DNA of 23,025 bases from a virus: IMG/VR virus record IMGVR_UViG_3300035681_001387, positions 1 to 23,025 of that record. The stretch is one strand, 5' to 3'. Below are positions 8,801-16,368 of the stretch, piece after piece; positions within the stretch are counted from its first letter, which is position 1, and each line of letters begins with the position of its first letter. A model generated the notes under the pieces. That model searched no databases. It saw only the letters and a program-made list of their open reading frames with translations, and was not told where the DNA came from. The translations under genes and the position numbers were made by a program.

Positions 8801-9003
8801 CGGCGCTCCAGGGGCTACCGCGCGAGCGCCTTGTAGTCGGGATGGCCACGCAAAAGTGCCAGTCGATCCGGCTCAAGCTCAGCGACACGGCGCCGGCGGT
8901 GTCGGTGCCCGAGAACCCCACGGGCTTTCGCTACAGCGGGCTGTCTCTGGAGGTCGGGCAGAAGCAAGGCGTCGACAAGGCGCAGAAGGCGAACACGAGG
9001 TAA
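5845..9003 (+). CDS. Large tail (nozzle/tubular-tail-like) structural protein
   Basis: The 1052-residue product is the largest in the window. The N-terminus (LEVQPIGGLDQSRGEWATVPG...FHTLNNLRYTKTGQIEKRAGL) has the 'neutral residue run, N-x-R-x-T-x-x-G-x-L-x-K-R-x-G' pattern at the start of podovirus tail-tube/nozzle and stabilisation proteins. The body consists of repeated beta-strand segments, consistent with propeller-like domains. Near residue 790, RSIAVFRDGVIYRDPDGFKIL is another typical stretch of such proteins. No membrane segment is visible. GTG 5845 overlaps the previous stop (GTGA) and is preferred; GTG 5833 and 5839 are alternatives adding four or two residues. Placement directly after the adaptor supports a role in the short tail. 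Nozzle is an inference; a hub protein is the alternative. Confidence 0.7.
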   Translation: MSLAKTVLEVQPIGGLDQSRGEWATVPGPGGLASQFHTLNNLRYTKTGQIEKRAGLVAMSSAVLDGYAFGTSTDLVAVGGQELVAVGTRAQETSTQPGEPGAYLWSYSPSAVKWAPKTGVPQLSVERYPGVRGETDLDSDVTQVARVGAVEMILYTVAGNAYARIVDRATGAVLLDNTLLVSSALAGKYVLFTCGDGLFTVVWITSVNQLRRATLNPTTLATSTASVGGAYSFTPASWDAIPTIAGKWAIAAQGATPGGDVALRRIDNATAAVDATAAELGRSGTRLSLGFRIGYNFLLLAWDDRLDVRAKHYIESTLVTALADWQVEPLATFNIVRNLAAQFDDQNRSFVLIGAEDSSGYASLALRAFDTLGAGLMSLRRIYWVGLQTKPFRLGGSLYALVCRYRTGAVDVGENYGYALLNLSRRFDAIGGDYPVALEGSLAPLDGIGLDVATTDEHLAWVQTTSDGDAYLPLVINAANPEEPAGTPGAAAWVDVVRLRSGRTVDGLWSWAHGARLLHLTSALPVQYDGQSAVEIAFLEPPQLVGSVALTYGASGPAAGTPDNVYSYLMIWEWIDAQGQIHRSRLSAPFTATISSGSGTNALVDFDVKTTGITRRGSKADGTLTRPRLAVFRTLANGTVYYRLDGNGEVNDPGAATLAFQDDETDAVLLAAGRPGLYTAGGILENETPPPARHVQVAARRVWLTSAESAEVWPSREIVAAEAPAFSAVLRISLDEVDERLVGTAWLDGALVIFSERRIFLLDAGAGPGDTGQPPWPSPQALQSSAGCTSGRSIAVFRDGVIYRDPDGFKILTRGRSIIDIGGAVRDITDANPVTLDVQVDAAQERVVFVVATSETGTPQILVYDYRHTGPDGAGSWSTWSTEEDPATVRAAIWQGSLVTATNGPCLEGDGATPGYDGIGGGAQWITGTLATPWLRVGALGGFQRVWRAVLELRQMSAHGLSLQVYVDGDDTTPVQTETWSAGDVAALQGLPRERLVVGMATQKCQSIRLKLSDTAPAVSVPENPTGFRYSGLSLEVGQKQGVDKAQKANTR

Positions 9004-9005
9004 CC

Positions 9006-9773
9006 ATGGCCGTCTGGGATACGCTAAAAAAGGCTGGATCGTACGCGCTGGGGATCCCCGTCGCGGAGGCCTTCCTCGACACCTACACGGGCCAGGCGGG
9101 CACCTACACGCCAGCCACCGCGGATCAGGTCTACTGGGGCGGCGACAAGGGCGCGCAGGGTGCTCGCGTGGACGAGTACGGGCGCCGGCTGGACGAGGGC
9201 TACGGCGCCTCGCAGCGCTTCGAGCAAGCGGGCCTGGAGGGCCGCGGGCTGGAGCGCCAGACCTTCAACGCTTACGAGCAGATGAGCCGCGGCGAGGGCC
9301 CCAGCGTGGCGCGACAGATGGCGATGCAGGGCGCCAACACCGCGCAGATGCAGGCGAACCAGCTCGCCGCCAGCGCCCGCGGGGGCGGCGGGAACCAGCT
9401 CCTGGCGCAGCGCATGGCCCAGCAGACTGGCGCCCAGGCCCAGCAGCAGGCCAGCGCCACCGCGGCGCAGCTCGGGCAGCAGGAGCAGCTTGCTGCCATG
9501 AGCGCCATGGGTGACATGGCCTCGCGGCTCCGGGCGGGCGACGCGAGGGCGCAGGAGATGGCCGCCGGTCGTGGGCGTGACTTCCTCGGGGCTCGGCAAG
9601 GCGTCGAGGGCGCATCGTTCCAGGGCGAGCAGCAACGCTCGCTCGCCAACATGGAGGCCGCGAACATGGCCAACCAGGAGCAGCTCAAGAGCAAGCGCGA
9701 GGCGAGGGCGCAGCGGGCACAGCTCTTCGAGAAGGGCTTCGGCGCGGCCTCCAGCGCCGCGAAGGGAGGGTGA
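9006..9773 (+). CDS. Ala/Gln-rich internal virion (ejection) protein candidate
   Basis: A 255-residue product; ATG 9006 follows GAGG at ideal distance, two bases after the nozzle stop. The N-terminus is mildly hydrophobic (MAVWDTLKKAGSYALGIPVAEAFLDTY). Residues of about 95-165 are extremely rich in Ala, Gln and Met (for example MQANQLAASARGGGG, GAQAQQQASATAAQLGQQ), followed by charged helices. Alanine/glutamine-rich helical proteins after the tail-tube gene are typical of the small internal core or pilot proteins of short-tailed phages (T7 gp14 and P22 gp7 are examples of the type), which are ejected to build a channel for DNA. No specific homologue is claimed. Confidence 0.6.
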   Translation: MAVWDTLKKAGSYALGIPVAEAFLDTYTGQAGTYTPATADQVYWGGDKGAQGARVDEYGRRLDEGYGASQRFEQAGLEGRGLERQTFNAYEQMSRGEGPSVARQMAMQGANTAQMQANQLAASARGGGGNQLLAQRMAQQTGAQAQQQASATAAQLGQQEQLAAMSAMGDMASRLRAGDARAQEMAAGRGRDFLGARQGVEGASFQGEQQRSLANMEAANMANQEQLKSKREARAQRAQLFEKGFGAASSAAKGG

Positions 9774-9776
9774 GCC

Positions 9777-11216
9777 GTGCCTTACAACTCTTACCGCCGC
9801 GAGGTGAACGCCGCCGGGGTGCCCGTCTACAACCTCTACGAGGACGACGGCGAAGCGCCCTCGCTCACCCTGCCCCAGGGTGGCGCCGCGGATCAGTTCG
9901 TCCTGACGATCCCCGAGCGCGAGGACATGCGGCTCGCGAAGGGCGGCGCGGGCGAACAGAACCAGAGCGGCGGCGACGGGATGATGAGCCGCATGGACGC
10001 GCAGCCAGCCCCACCGCCGGCGCCCGCCCCCGCGTCGACCGCGGACCCGAGGCCACCGCCCGCGCCGCCCATCCCCACCGGAGCCCCGCCGGTGCCGGCG
10101 GCTCCTCCGATCACGAACCGCAGCGGGAAGCTGAACGAGGATCTCGGGAAGCTCAACCGGCGCGACCTGACGGCCACGCAGAGCGCCAGCGAGAAGGACA
10201 CCAACGTCACCCTCGAAGGGAAGGCCATCGACCCGGCGCTGGTGGAAGAAGAGCGCGCGCTCCGGCTGGGCGTGGCTCGCGGCGAGATGCGCCAGATCGA
10301 CGAGCGCGAACGCGGTGCGGCGCTGGCGAGCTACCTGGAGCCGAAGCGGGCTGCCGCGGCTGACGAGCTGACGGCGCGGACGGGTGCGCTCCGGGGGCAG
10401 GGCGACGCGCGCCGGCTGGAGGCGATGACCCAGATCCAGCGGGAGATCGACGAGGAGAACCGCAAGGAAAACTTCTGGGACACGCGCAACGAGGACCAGA
10501 CCATCCGGACCATCCTCGGCGCCGTCTCCGCGGTGTTCGCCTCCCCCCAGGTCGCCGCGAGCTACTTCGACGACGTGTACAAGGGCTGGCAGGACAAGAA
10601 ACAGAAGAAGCTCGCGGCGCTGGAGAAAAAGCGGGGGATGACCGGTGAATACTGGGACCTCTACCGGCAGCAGCTCGACGCCTTCGAGACCCGCGAGCTT
10701 GACCGCATCAACCGCAAGATCGCGGGCGTCGCCTCGCGGGGGCTGCCTCCGAAGGAGGCCGCCGAGTTCGGCGCGTGGTTTCAGAAAAATCAGCAGAATC
10801 CGGCGGCGGGGGTGGCACCGGCGAGCGTCGCGGCGGTGCGTCAGGAGACGGAGCAGAAGGCCCGCGCCCTCCAGGCGAAGAGGCCGCTGACCCCGAAGGA
10901 CAAGGCGGACCTCAAGCGGCTCGAAGGCGACCTCCAGGCCCTCACCGCGCTCGAGGGCAAGGTCGCCGCCAGGGACGTCACCCGCGAGCCCATCCCCGCC
11001 GGTGCCATGGGCGCCATGCAAGCCCGCGCTGGCGCGTCGCAGGGCCCCGGGGGGCTTCGCACGGCGCCCTCCGCAGGCCCCGTGGCGTCTGCCCCACCAC
11101 CGGCGCCCCCGGTGCGCCCCTCGATGGACCCGGCGGTGCTCCGGCAGCTCCAGGAGGAAGAGCGCCGCACCCTCGAAACCCTCCGCGGCCCCCGCGCCAC
11201 CAAGGACATCCGATGA
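9777..11216 (+). CDS. Internal virion/ejection protein candidate with Pro-rich linkers
   Basis: A 479-residue product from GTG 9777, with a strong GGGAGGG just upstream (9764-9770). The N-terminal 50 residues (MPYNSYRREVNAAGVPVYNLYEDDG) are a short ordered region. A Pro/Ala-rich linker follows (about 76-112), then charged helices and coiled coil (about 115-400; for example DDVYKGWQDKKQKKLAALEKK), and a second Pro-rich segment near 440. No enzymatic motif is seen. Its place between two other Ala-rich internal-protein candidates suggests it belongs to the same ejection set. The stop overlaps the next start as ATGA (11213-11216). Confidence 0.6.
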   Translation: MPYNSYRREVNAAGVPVYNLYEDDGEAPSLTLPQGGAADQFVLTIPEREDMRLAKGGAGEQNQSGGDGMMSRMDAQPAPPPAPAPASTADPRPPPAPPIPTGAPPVPAAPPITNRSGKLNEDLGKLNRRDLTATQSASEKDTNVTLEGKAIDPALVEEERALRLGVARGEMRQIDERERGAALASYLEPKRAAAADELTARTGALRGQGDARRLEAMTQIQREIDEENRKENFWDTRNEDQTIRTILGAVSAVFASPQVAASYFDDVYKGWQDKKQKKLAALEKKRGMTGEYWDLYRQQLDAFETRELDRINRKIAGVASRGLPPKEAAEFGAWFQKNQQNPAAGVAPASVAAVRQETEQKARALQAKRPLTPKDKADLKRLEGDLQALTALEGKVAARDVTREPIPAGAMGAMQARAGASQGPGGLRTAPSAGPVASAPPPAPPVRPSMDPAVLRQLQEEERRTLETLRGPRATKDIR

Positions 11217-12073
11217 GCCCCCGCGAAGACTACATGGAGTGGGCCCGCCAGCAGCTCCCCGACACCCCCGCGGAGGCCCTCGGGGCGAGGCTGGCACAGG
11301 AGGCCGTGAACCCCCCGCAGCCGCCGCTCATGACGAAGATGGGCGAGCTGGACGACCTCGCGGCGCGCTCGATGGAGAGCCCCCGAGGATTCGCTCCGGG
11401 GGGCTACGTCACGCCGTCGAGCTTCGAGCTGGAGCGGGCGAAGGTCATGCACGCCCTGGCCGCGGAGAGGCTCGCCATGGCGGACAAGTACGCGATGGTC
11501 CGCAAGGAGACCCAGCGCACCCGCACCGAGAGCAAGAGCGATTACGACCCCATGAAGCGCCTCGGGCTCATGGCTTCGACCGCCGGCGCCGCGGACACGA
11601 CGGAGCTGGAGGACGTAAAGACCCGGCGGGCCGCAGCCGAGAAGGCGGAAGACAAGTTCGGCGGCCTCGCCTTCAACTACGTGAGCCCCGACGGCAAGAG
11701 GGAGGAGCTGTGGGCTGCGCGCCCGGGGACGCCGGAGCCCGAGATCCAGACCCTCAAGAACAACGCGGGCGGGCTCGCCGTCGTGGACAAGCTCCTGAAG
11801 GAGATCGACGAGTCCCGGAGCCTGGCGGACAAGGCTCGCTTCAACTCGATCGTTGCCCTCAACGTGAAGGCCCTCGCAGGCGTCCTAGGCGGGTCGCTGC
11901 TGAACAGCGGCGTGGTGAACCCGAGCGAGCTGGAGGACATGAAGGCCATCGCCAACCAGCAGGGGATCATCGGGCCCGACGGCGTCGAGGCGTTCAAGAA
12001 GCTCCGCGGCACCATGCGGCTCCGGTACGAGAACCAGCTCCGCCAGAGCGGCGCCACGAAGGTAAGGCGCTGA
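11213..12073 (+). CDS. Helical internal virion protein candidate
   Basis: A 286-residue product from ATG 11213, coupled to the previous stop. It is largely helical and charged, with long Ala/Glu/Lys/Arg stretches (FELERAKVMHALAAERLAMADKYAMV). A more ordered C-terminal half has LKNNAGGLAVVDKLLKEIDESRSLADKARFNSIVALNVKALA. The central segment FGGLAFNYVSPDGKREELW looks like a small beta element. No signal peptide or catalytic motif is visible. Function is unassigned; position suggests an internal core or ejection protein. The stop/start TGATG (12071-12075) links it to the next gene. Confidence 0.55.
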   Translation: MSPREDYMEWARQQLPDTPAEALGARLAQEAVNPPQPPLMTKMGELDDLAARSMESPRGFAPGGYVTPSSFELERAKVMHALAAERLAMADKYAMVRKETQRTRTESKSDYDPMKRLGLMASTAGAADTTELEDVKTRRAAAEKAEDKFGGLAFNYVSPDGKREELWAARPGTPEPEIQTLKNNAGGLAVVDKLLKEIDESRSLADKARFNSIVALNVKALAGVLGGSLLNSGVVNPSELEDMKAIANQQGIIGPDGVEAFKKLRGTMRLRYENQLRQSGATKVRR

Positions 12074-14541
12074 TGGCCGAGTCCCCCGAGGTCTACGTCA
12101 CCGGGCCAGACGGCCAGGAGTACCGCACCGGCGGGGACACGCTCCGGGACTACCTCGCCAACGGGTACACGGTCTCGAAGAACCAGCCCAACTTCAGGGG
12201 CGTCCCGGTGCGCCTCCCCGACGGGAGCGCGGCCGAGCTGGACCCGCAGCGAGCCGAGGAGGCGATCCGTAGCGGCGGCGCCGATGTCATCGACCGCGGC
12301 ACCCTCCTGGCGGACCAGGAGCGCCAGGTGTACGGCGGCGGCGCGGGGCAGACGGCGGCGGCAGCCGCAGGGCTCGCGCGCGGGGCCACGCTGGGGCTTT
12401 CCGATGTCGTGGCCGGCGCCATCGACCCCACGCTACCCGCAGGGCTCCGGCAGCTCCAGGAGGCCAACCCCGCGACCTCGACGGCCACCGAGCTTGGCGG
12501 CAACATTGCTTCCCTCCTGGCCACCGGTGGCGGCGCGGGCCTCGGGAGCCTGGCGACCCGTGGCGCGGTGAAGCTCGGCGCCGTCGAGGGCGGGCTGGCC
12601 GCTCGTGCCCTGGCCGGCGCCGCCGTCGGGGCTGCGGAAATGGGCGCCATCGAGGGGGGGAGAGAGCTCTCTCAGGCCACGCTGCAAGAGCGCGAGACCA
12701 GCGCGGCTCGGGTGGCGGAAGCCTTCGGCCACGGGGCCCTGCTCGGCGGGGCGTTCGGTGGAGCTCTCCCGCTGGCGGGGGCGGCCCTGTCCGGGGCGGC
12801 GTCGGGAGCCCGGAGGCTGGCCGGCAAGGTGGTGCCGGGGGGCCCCGGCTCGCTGGCGGATGACGCGCTCGCGTATGCCCGCGAAAAGACCCTGAAGAGC
12901 ACCGGGGGCACCTCGACGGAGCTCGGGAAGATCATCGACGCGAGCCCCGAGCTCCGCCAGGCCGCGGACGACATTCTGATCAAGGATGCGCCCCGAGCTC
13001 TGGGCAAGTCCGAAGGCGCCGTCCTCTCGCGCGAGCAGATGAAGGCCGGCGTCGAGGCGGCAGCCGACGAGATCGGCGCCACCATGGGTGCGACGCTCAA
13101 GACCATCGACGCGAACGCCCGGGGCATCGGGGCCGACATCCGCGCCATCGCGGCGCGAGCTCGCGCGGAGGTGCTCGCCCCCCTGGAGGCCAACATCTTT
13201 GCCGGAGCCGAGGCCCGCGCCGTCGAGAAGCAGATCCGGCAGCTCGAAAAGCTCAAGGATTACCGCGTCGGCTTCGACTCGTTGCACGACCTATCTTCGC
13301 AGCTTGGGAAGGTGCTCCGTCGGAACCCGCAGGCCCCCGCGGCGGAGGAGCTCTACGCCTTCCGCTCGCTGCTCGAAGAGGAGATCGGCGCCGGGGCGGC
13401 GCGTGTCTCCCAGGACATCGGCGGCGACCTTGCCGGTCAGTACGCCGCCGCCCGCACCCGCTACGCGGCGGCGATGATGCTGGAGAAGGCGGTGACCACA
13501 GGGGTCAAGGCGGAGACCAAAAACCTCACCTTCTCCCTGTCGTCGATGATCGCCGGGGGCTCCGGGAGCTCGCTGGGGGCCACCATCGGAGGCGCCGTTG
13601 CGGGGCCTGCTGGGGCTGCCATCGGGGGCGTCATCGGCGCCGGCACCGGGGCGGTCCTCGCCAACCTCAACAAGCGATTTGGCGACCAGATCGTCTCCCA
13701 GGCGCTCCGGGCCTACGCCCAGGGCGAGACACGCATGGTGGCGTCGCTGGTGGACAGCTCCATCGCCCAGGGCGTGGGCAAGATGCTCTCCGGCACCGCG
13801 AAGGCGACGAACCGCATCGCCCCCATCGTCGCCGCGGACGCTGCCACCCGCACCGCGCTTCTCGGCCGGAGCCTCGCCCCCGTGGGGCCTCGCGCGGTGG
13901 ACCGCAGGGCGCCCCCGGGTGGTGCGTCGCCGCAGCAGACGGCCAAGATCCGCGCCACCATCGAGCAGAGCGCGGAGCAGCAGCGCCAGGCCATCGGGGC
14001 GGCCATGGCGGCGGCGCCTCCCGAGGTCGCGGCGACGCTCCGGGGGCAGCTCGGCGCCAGCGAGCGGGCAACGACGTACCTCCTGAGCAAGATCCCCCTC
14101 AGCGGGAACCAGAAGAACACCCTCACGCCGCAGGCCGAGGCGCCCCGGCTCACCAAGGCCCAGCTCGACGAGCTGGTGACCGCGGCGCGCGTCGTGGCGG
14201 ATCCCCTCAGCGTCCTGGAGTCGCTCGAGCGGGGCACCCTCCAGCGCACCGAGGTGGAGGCGCTCCGGGTGGCCGCCCCGGGGCTCTACCAGCAGATCCG
14301 CACCGAGGTGCAGACGCAGCTCTCGACGCGCGAAGAGCCCCTGCCCTACCGCCAGGCGCTCCAGCTCTCGCAGCTCCTGGGCGTGGTCGGTCACCCGTCG
14401 CTCTCGCCGGCCTCGATCCAGGCGATTCAGGCGAGCTACGCGCCGCCCGCGCAGAGCAACCAGCCGGCGCCCCCCGTCAGCGCTCCGAAGCGCCCGATTT
14501 CCACCACCAAAGACTGGTCCTTGACCAGCGAGGAGCCGTGA
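12073..14541 (+). CDS. Large internal virion/DNA-ejection protein candidate with Gly-zipper membrane-like segments
   Basis: An 822-residue product from ATG 12073. Residues of about 1-60 form a small domain (EVYVTGPDGQEYRTGGDTLRDYL). Residues of about 92-250 and 497-533 are Gly/Ala-rich, weakly hydrophobic and periodic (ATELGGNIASLLATGGGAG; TIGGAVAGPAGAAIGGVIGA). Between them lie coiled-coil segments (for example AVEKQIRQLEKLKDYRVGF). Glycine-zipper helices of this sort can insert into membranes, as expected for a pilot protein that forms a conduit across the host envelope. It is the largest member of the 9006-14541 set. The role is an inference from composition and order. The next gene starts directly after its TGA. 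Confidence 0.6.
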   Translation: MAESPEVYVTGPDGQEYRTGGDTLRDYLANGYTVSKNQPNFRGVPVRLPDGSAAELDPQRAEEAIRSGGADVIDRGTLLADQERQVYGGGAGQTAAAAAGLARGATLGLSDVVAGAIDPTLPAGLRQLQEANPATSTATELGGNIASLLATGGGAGLGSLATRGAVKLGAVEGGLAARALAGAAVGAAEMGAIEGGRELSQATLQERETSAARVAEAFGHGALLGGAFGGALPLAGAALSGAASGARRLAGKVVPGGPGSLADDALAYAREKTLKSTGGTSTELGKIIDASPELRQAADDILIKDAPRALGKSEGAVLSREQMKAGVEAAADEIGATMGATLKTIDANARGIGADIRAIAARARAEVLAPLEANIFAGAEARAVEKQIRQLEKLKDYRVGFDSLHDLSSQLGKVLRRNPQAPAAEELYAFRSLLEEEIGAGAARVSQDIGGDLAGQYAAARTRYAAAMMLEKAVTTGVKAETKNLTFSLSSMIAGGSGSSLGATIGGAVAGPAGAAIGGVIGAGTGAVLANLNKRFGDQIVSQALRAYAQGETRMVASLVDSSIAQGVGKMLSGTAKATNRIAPIVAADAATRTALLGRSLAPVGPRAVDRRAPPGGASPQQTAKIRATIEQSAEQQRQAIGAAMAAAPPEVAATLRGQLGASERATTYLLSKIPLSGNQKNTLTPQAEAPRLTKAQLDELVTAARVVADPLSVLESLERGTLQRTEVEALRVAAPGLYQQIRTEVQTQLSTREEPLPYRQALQLSQLLGVVGHPSLSPASIQAIQASYAPPAQSNQPAPPVSAPKRPISTTKDWSLTSEEP

Positions 14542-14829
14542 ATGTCATTCCTAGCCAAACTCATCCCTGTCCTCCGTCAGAGCGCGTCCTCTGTCCTCCT
14601 GGCCGATGGCACCACGGGCTCTGCGCTCTCCGACGCCAAGAAGCTGATGGTGCCGGCGCACGGGCTCCATTTCCTCGCCGCAGGGCTGGTCACCGTCATC
14701 GACGAGGACGGCAACAGCTCGCAAATCCTGGGCGTGGCGGGCCAGGATTACGGCGCGCAAATCGTGCAAATCATGGCCACGGGGACCGCGGTGAGCGCCG
14801 CCAACCTCGTGCTGCTCCGGGGGATCTGA
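14542..14829 (+). CDS. Small structural protein, spike-base-like
   Basis: A 95-residue product beginning at the ATG that abuts the previous stop, with GAGGAG upstream inside that gene. The second half alternates in beta fashion: HFLAAGLVTVIDEDGNSSQIL, then QIVQIMATGTAVSAANLVLLRGI. The ending 'rV..atGT.a..ivlLrg' resembles the small spike-base proteins known from gene transfer agents and some phages, but the match is loose and made from memory. A tail-tip or fibre-attachment role fits its place just before the fibre gene. The stop/start overlap with the next gene is TGATG. Confidence 0.6.
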   Translation: MSFLAKLIPVLRQSASSVLLADGTTGSALSDAKKLMVPAHGLHFLAAGLVTVIDEDGNSSQILGVAGQDYGAQIVQIMATGTAVSAANLVLLRGI

Positions 14830-14975
14830 TGGCGCTCATCCCTGCCCCCGTCCCTGCCCCTCCGTTCCAGGCCCCCGCGGGCGGCGGCGGTCCTCCGCCC
14901 CCTGCTGATGGGCTCCTGCTGGAGAGCGGCGACAACCTCCTTCTTGAGTCCGGTGACCGAATCCTTCTGGAGTGA
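14829..14975 (+). CDS. 48-residue Pro-rich peptide ending in LLLESGD-type repeats
   Basis: A tiny gene coupled to the previous stop (TGATG at 14827-14831). The first half is Pro/Ala/Gly (PAPVPAPPFQAPAGGGGPPPP). The second half is a short repeat: LLLESGD-N, LLLESGD-R, ILLE. Eight-residue 'LLLE.GD.' repeats are known from phage and prophage tail-associated proteins, where they are thought to form a small beta-helical or trimeric element, though their function is not settled. Here the element stands alone as its own gene, six bases before the fibre gene. Confidence 0.65.
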   Translation: MALIPAPVPAPPFQAPAGGGGPPPPADGLLLESGDNLLLESGDRILLE

Positions 14976-14981
14976 TCGACC

Positions 14982-16070
14982 ATGGCTGACACGAAAATCT
15001 CTGCACTTTCCGCAGGCACGCAGCCTGCGGGCACCGAGGCGATCCCCGCAGTCCAGGGGGGCGCTACCGTCAGGCTCACCGTTGCGCAGGTGCGCCCCCG
15101 GGTGAACCGCACCGGCGCCGCGCCGACCGTCTCCGACGACTCCGCCGCGGGCTACACCGTGGGCTCCGTCTGGGTCGATACGCGGGTGGGCTACGGCTAC
15201 ACCTATGACCTGATCGACGCCACCGCGGGCGCCGCTGTCTGGAAGGTCCGCCCCATCGCGTTCGTCTACACGACCCCGGGCGCCGCTACCTGGAATGAGC
15301 CCGTGGGCACATTCTCCGGCGTGCTCGTCGAGATGGTGGCGGGCGGCGGCGGCGGAGGCAGCGGACGCCAGGGCGCAGCGGCTACGGTCCGCTGTGGCGG
15401 TGGCGGTGGCGCGGGCGGTGGCAGAGCCGGGCCCTTTTTCATCGCGGCGGCGGCGCTGGGGGTCACCGAGACCGTGACGGTGGGCTCCGGTGGTCCTGGC
15501 GGTGCGGCGGCAGGGACCGCCGACACCAGCGGCAACGGCGGCACTGCGGGTGCAAACAGCTCCTTCGGCTCGCACATCCGCGCGCTCGGCGGAGGGCTGG
15601 GTTCTGGCGGCACCGCCACGACGGGCACCGGCGGGAGCAGCGGCACCGGCGAGCAGGCGGGCAGCAACGGCGGCACGGCCTCGACCACGGGGCTCGTCGG
15701 CGTCGCGGGTACCGCGTCGGTGGGCGGTGGTGCCGGTGGTGGCAGCGGCGGCGGCATCACCTCGGCCAACGCGACCTCTGGCGGCGGCGCCGGCGGCGCT
15801 CGCTGGACCGTCTGGGGTGGCGCCGCGGGTGGCACCGCGGGCGCTGTGGCCGGCGCGGGCGGTCCTGGACCTGCGGCCCCCACCGGGAGCAGCCAGGGCG
15901 GCGGCGGTGGTGGCGGTGGTGGCTCGGGCTCGGGTGTCGCGGGCGGCGCGGGCGCTGCTGGTGGCGTCTACGGCGCGGGCGGCGGCGGCGGTGGCGCCTC
16001 CCTCAACGGCTTTGCTTCAGGTGCGGGCGGAGCCGGCTCCGCAGGCATCGTGATCGTAAACGTGTTCTGA
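14982..16070 (+). CDS. Glycine-rich tail fibre / adhesin
   Basis: A 362-residue product. Residues 1-40 (TKISALSAGTQPAGTEAIPAVQGG) are the usual virion-attachment start of phage fibres. Residues 45-90 contain SDDSAAGYTVGSVWVD...AAVWKV, a small domain common in phage fibres. From about residue 120 to the end it is dominated by glycine (runs such as GGGGGG), and it closes with GGAGSAGIVIVNVF, the classic ending of glycine-rich fibre domains. Such regions can fold as packed polyglycine-II helices at fibre tips (shown for the S16-type adhesin) and would bind the host receptor. It probably sits at the distal end of the tail and decides host range. The GC-rich repeats in the DNA (15340-16050) are codons for glycine. 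Confidence 0.82.
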   Translation: MADTKISALSAGTQPAGTEAIPAVQGGATVRLTVAQVRPRVNRTGAAPTVSDDSAAGYTVGSVWVDTRVGYGYTYDLIDATAGAAVWKVRPIAFVYTTPGAATWNEPVGTFSGVLVEMVAGGGGGGSGRQGAAATVRCGGGGGAGGGRAGPFFIAAAALGVTETVTVGSGGPGGAAAGTADTSGNGGTAGANSSFGSHIRALGGGLGSGGTATTGTGGSSGTGEQAGSNGGTASTTGLVGVAGTASVGGGAGGGSGGGITSANATSGGGAGGARWTVWGGAAGGTAGAVAGAGGPGPAAPTGSSQGGGGGGGGGSGSGVAGGAGAAGGVYGAGGGGGGASLNGFASGAGGAGSAGIVIVNVF

Positions 16071-16083
16071 AAGGTGGTTCGGC

Positions 16084-16368
16084 ATGGCAAACATCGGTGA
16101 CATTGGGCTTTTTGGCCTCGCTTCTGGCGAGAATCGTCCCTGCGTGGTGGTGAGCGGCGCGAAGGATATCGAGGGCATCGTCTATTACGACATCAACGTC
16201 GACGTGGGCCCGGACGATAACGATTACCTGAACGATATCGAGAAGAAGGAATACCAGCCCGGCCAGCCCATCGGGGACAACAACTACCAGCACGCGGTCC
16301 GGGTGATCGCGCGGCGCGCTCGCAAGAGCACCAGCCCTCCCGAGGTCGGTCGGTTCTGGATCCCCTGA
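16084..16368 (+). CDS. Small hypothetical protein following the fibre gene
   Basis: A 94-residue product with a clear AAGGTGG before the ATG. It reads MANIGDIGLFGLASGENRP, then a beta-like part (CVVVSGAKDIEGIVYYDINVDV), an acidic loop (PDDNDYLNDIEKKEY) and a basic end. No known family is recognised. Position between fibre and lysis genes fits a small tail component, fibre chaperone or lysis-timing protein; nothing in the sequence decides between these. The stop/start TGATG (16366-16370) links it to the next gene. Confidence 0.65.
   Translation: MANIGDIGLFGLASGENRPCVVVSGAKDIEGIVYYDINVDVGPDDNDYLNDIEKKEYQPGQPIGDNNYQHAVRVIARRARKSTSPPEVGRFWIP

Noticed and set aside
9024-11297. 757-residue minus-strand open frame opposite the internal-protein genes
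   Set aside because: Same antisense artefact; it spans several coupled plus-strand genes and has Arg/Leu/Ala-rich low-information content.
11002-12072. Long N-terminal extension of the 822-residue ejection protein
   Set aside because: The extension reads the two previous genes out of frame; the coupled ATG 12073 is the sensible start.
15340-16050. CRISPR-like or satellite repeat array
   Set aside because: The repeats are irregular glycine codons in one long open frame with a classic fibre ending, with no constant repeat and spacer lengths.
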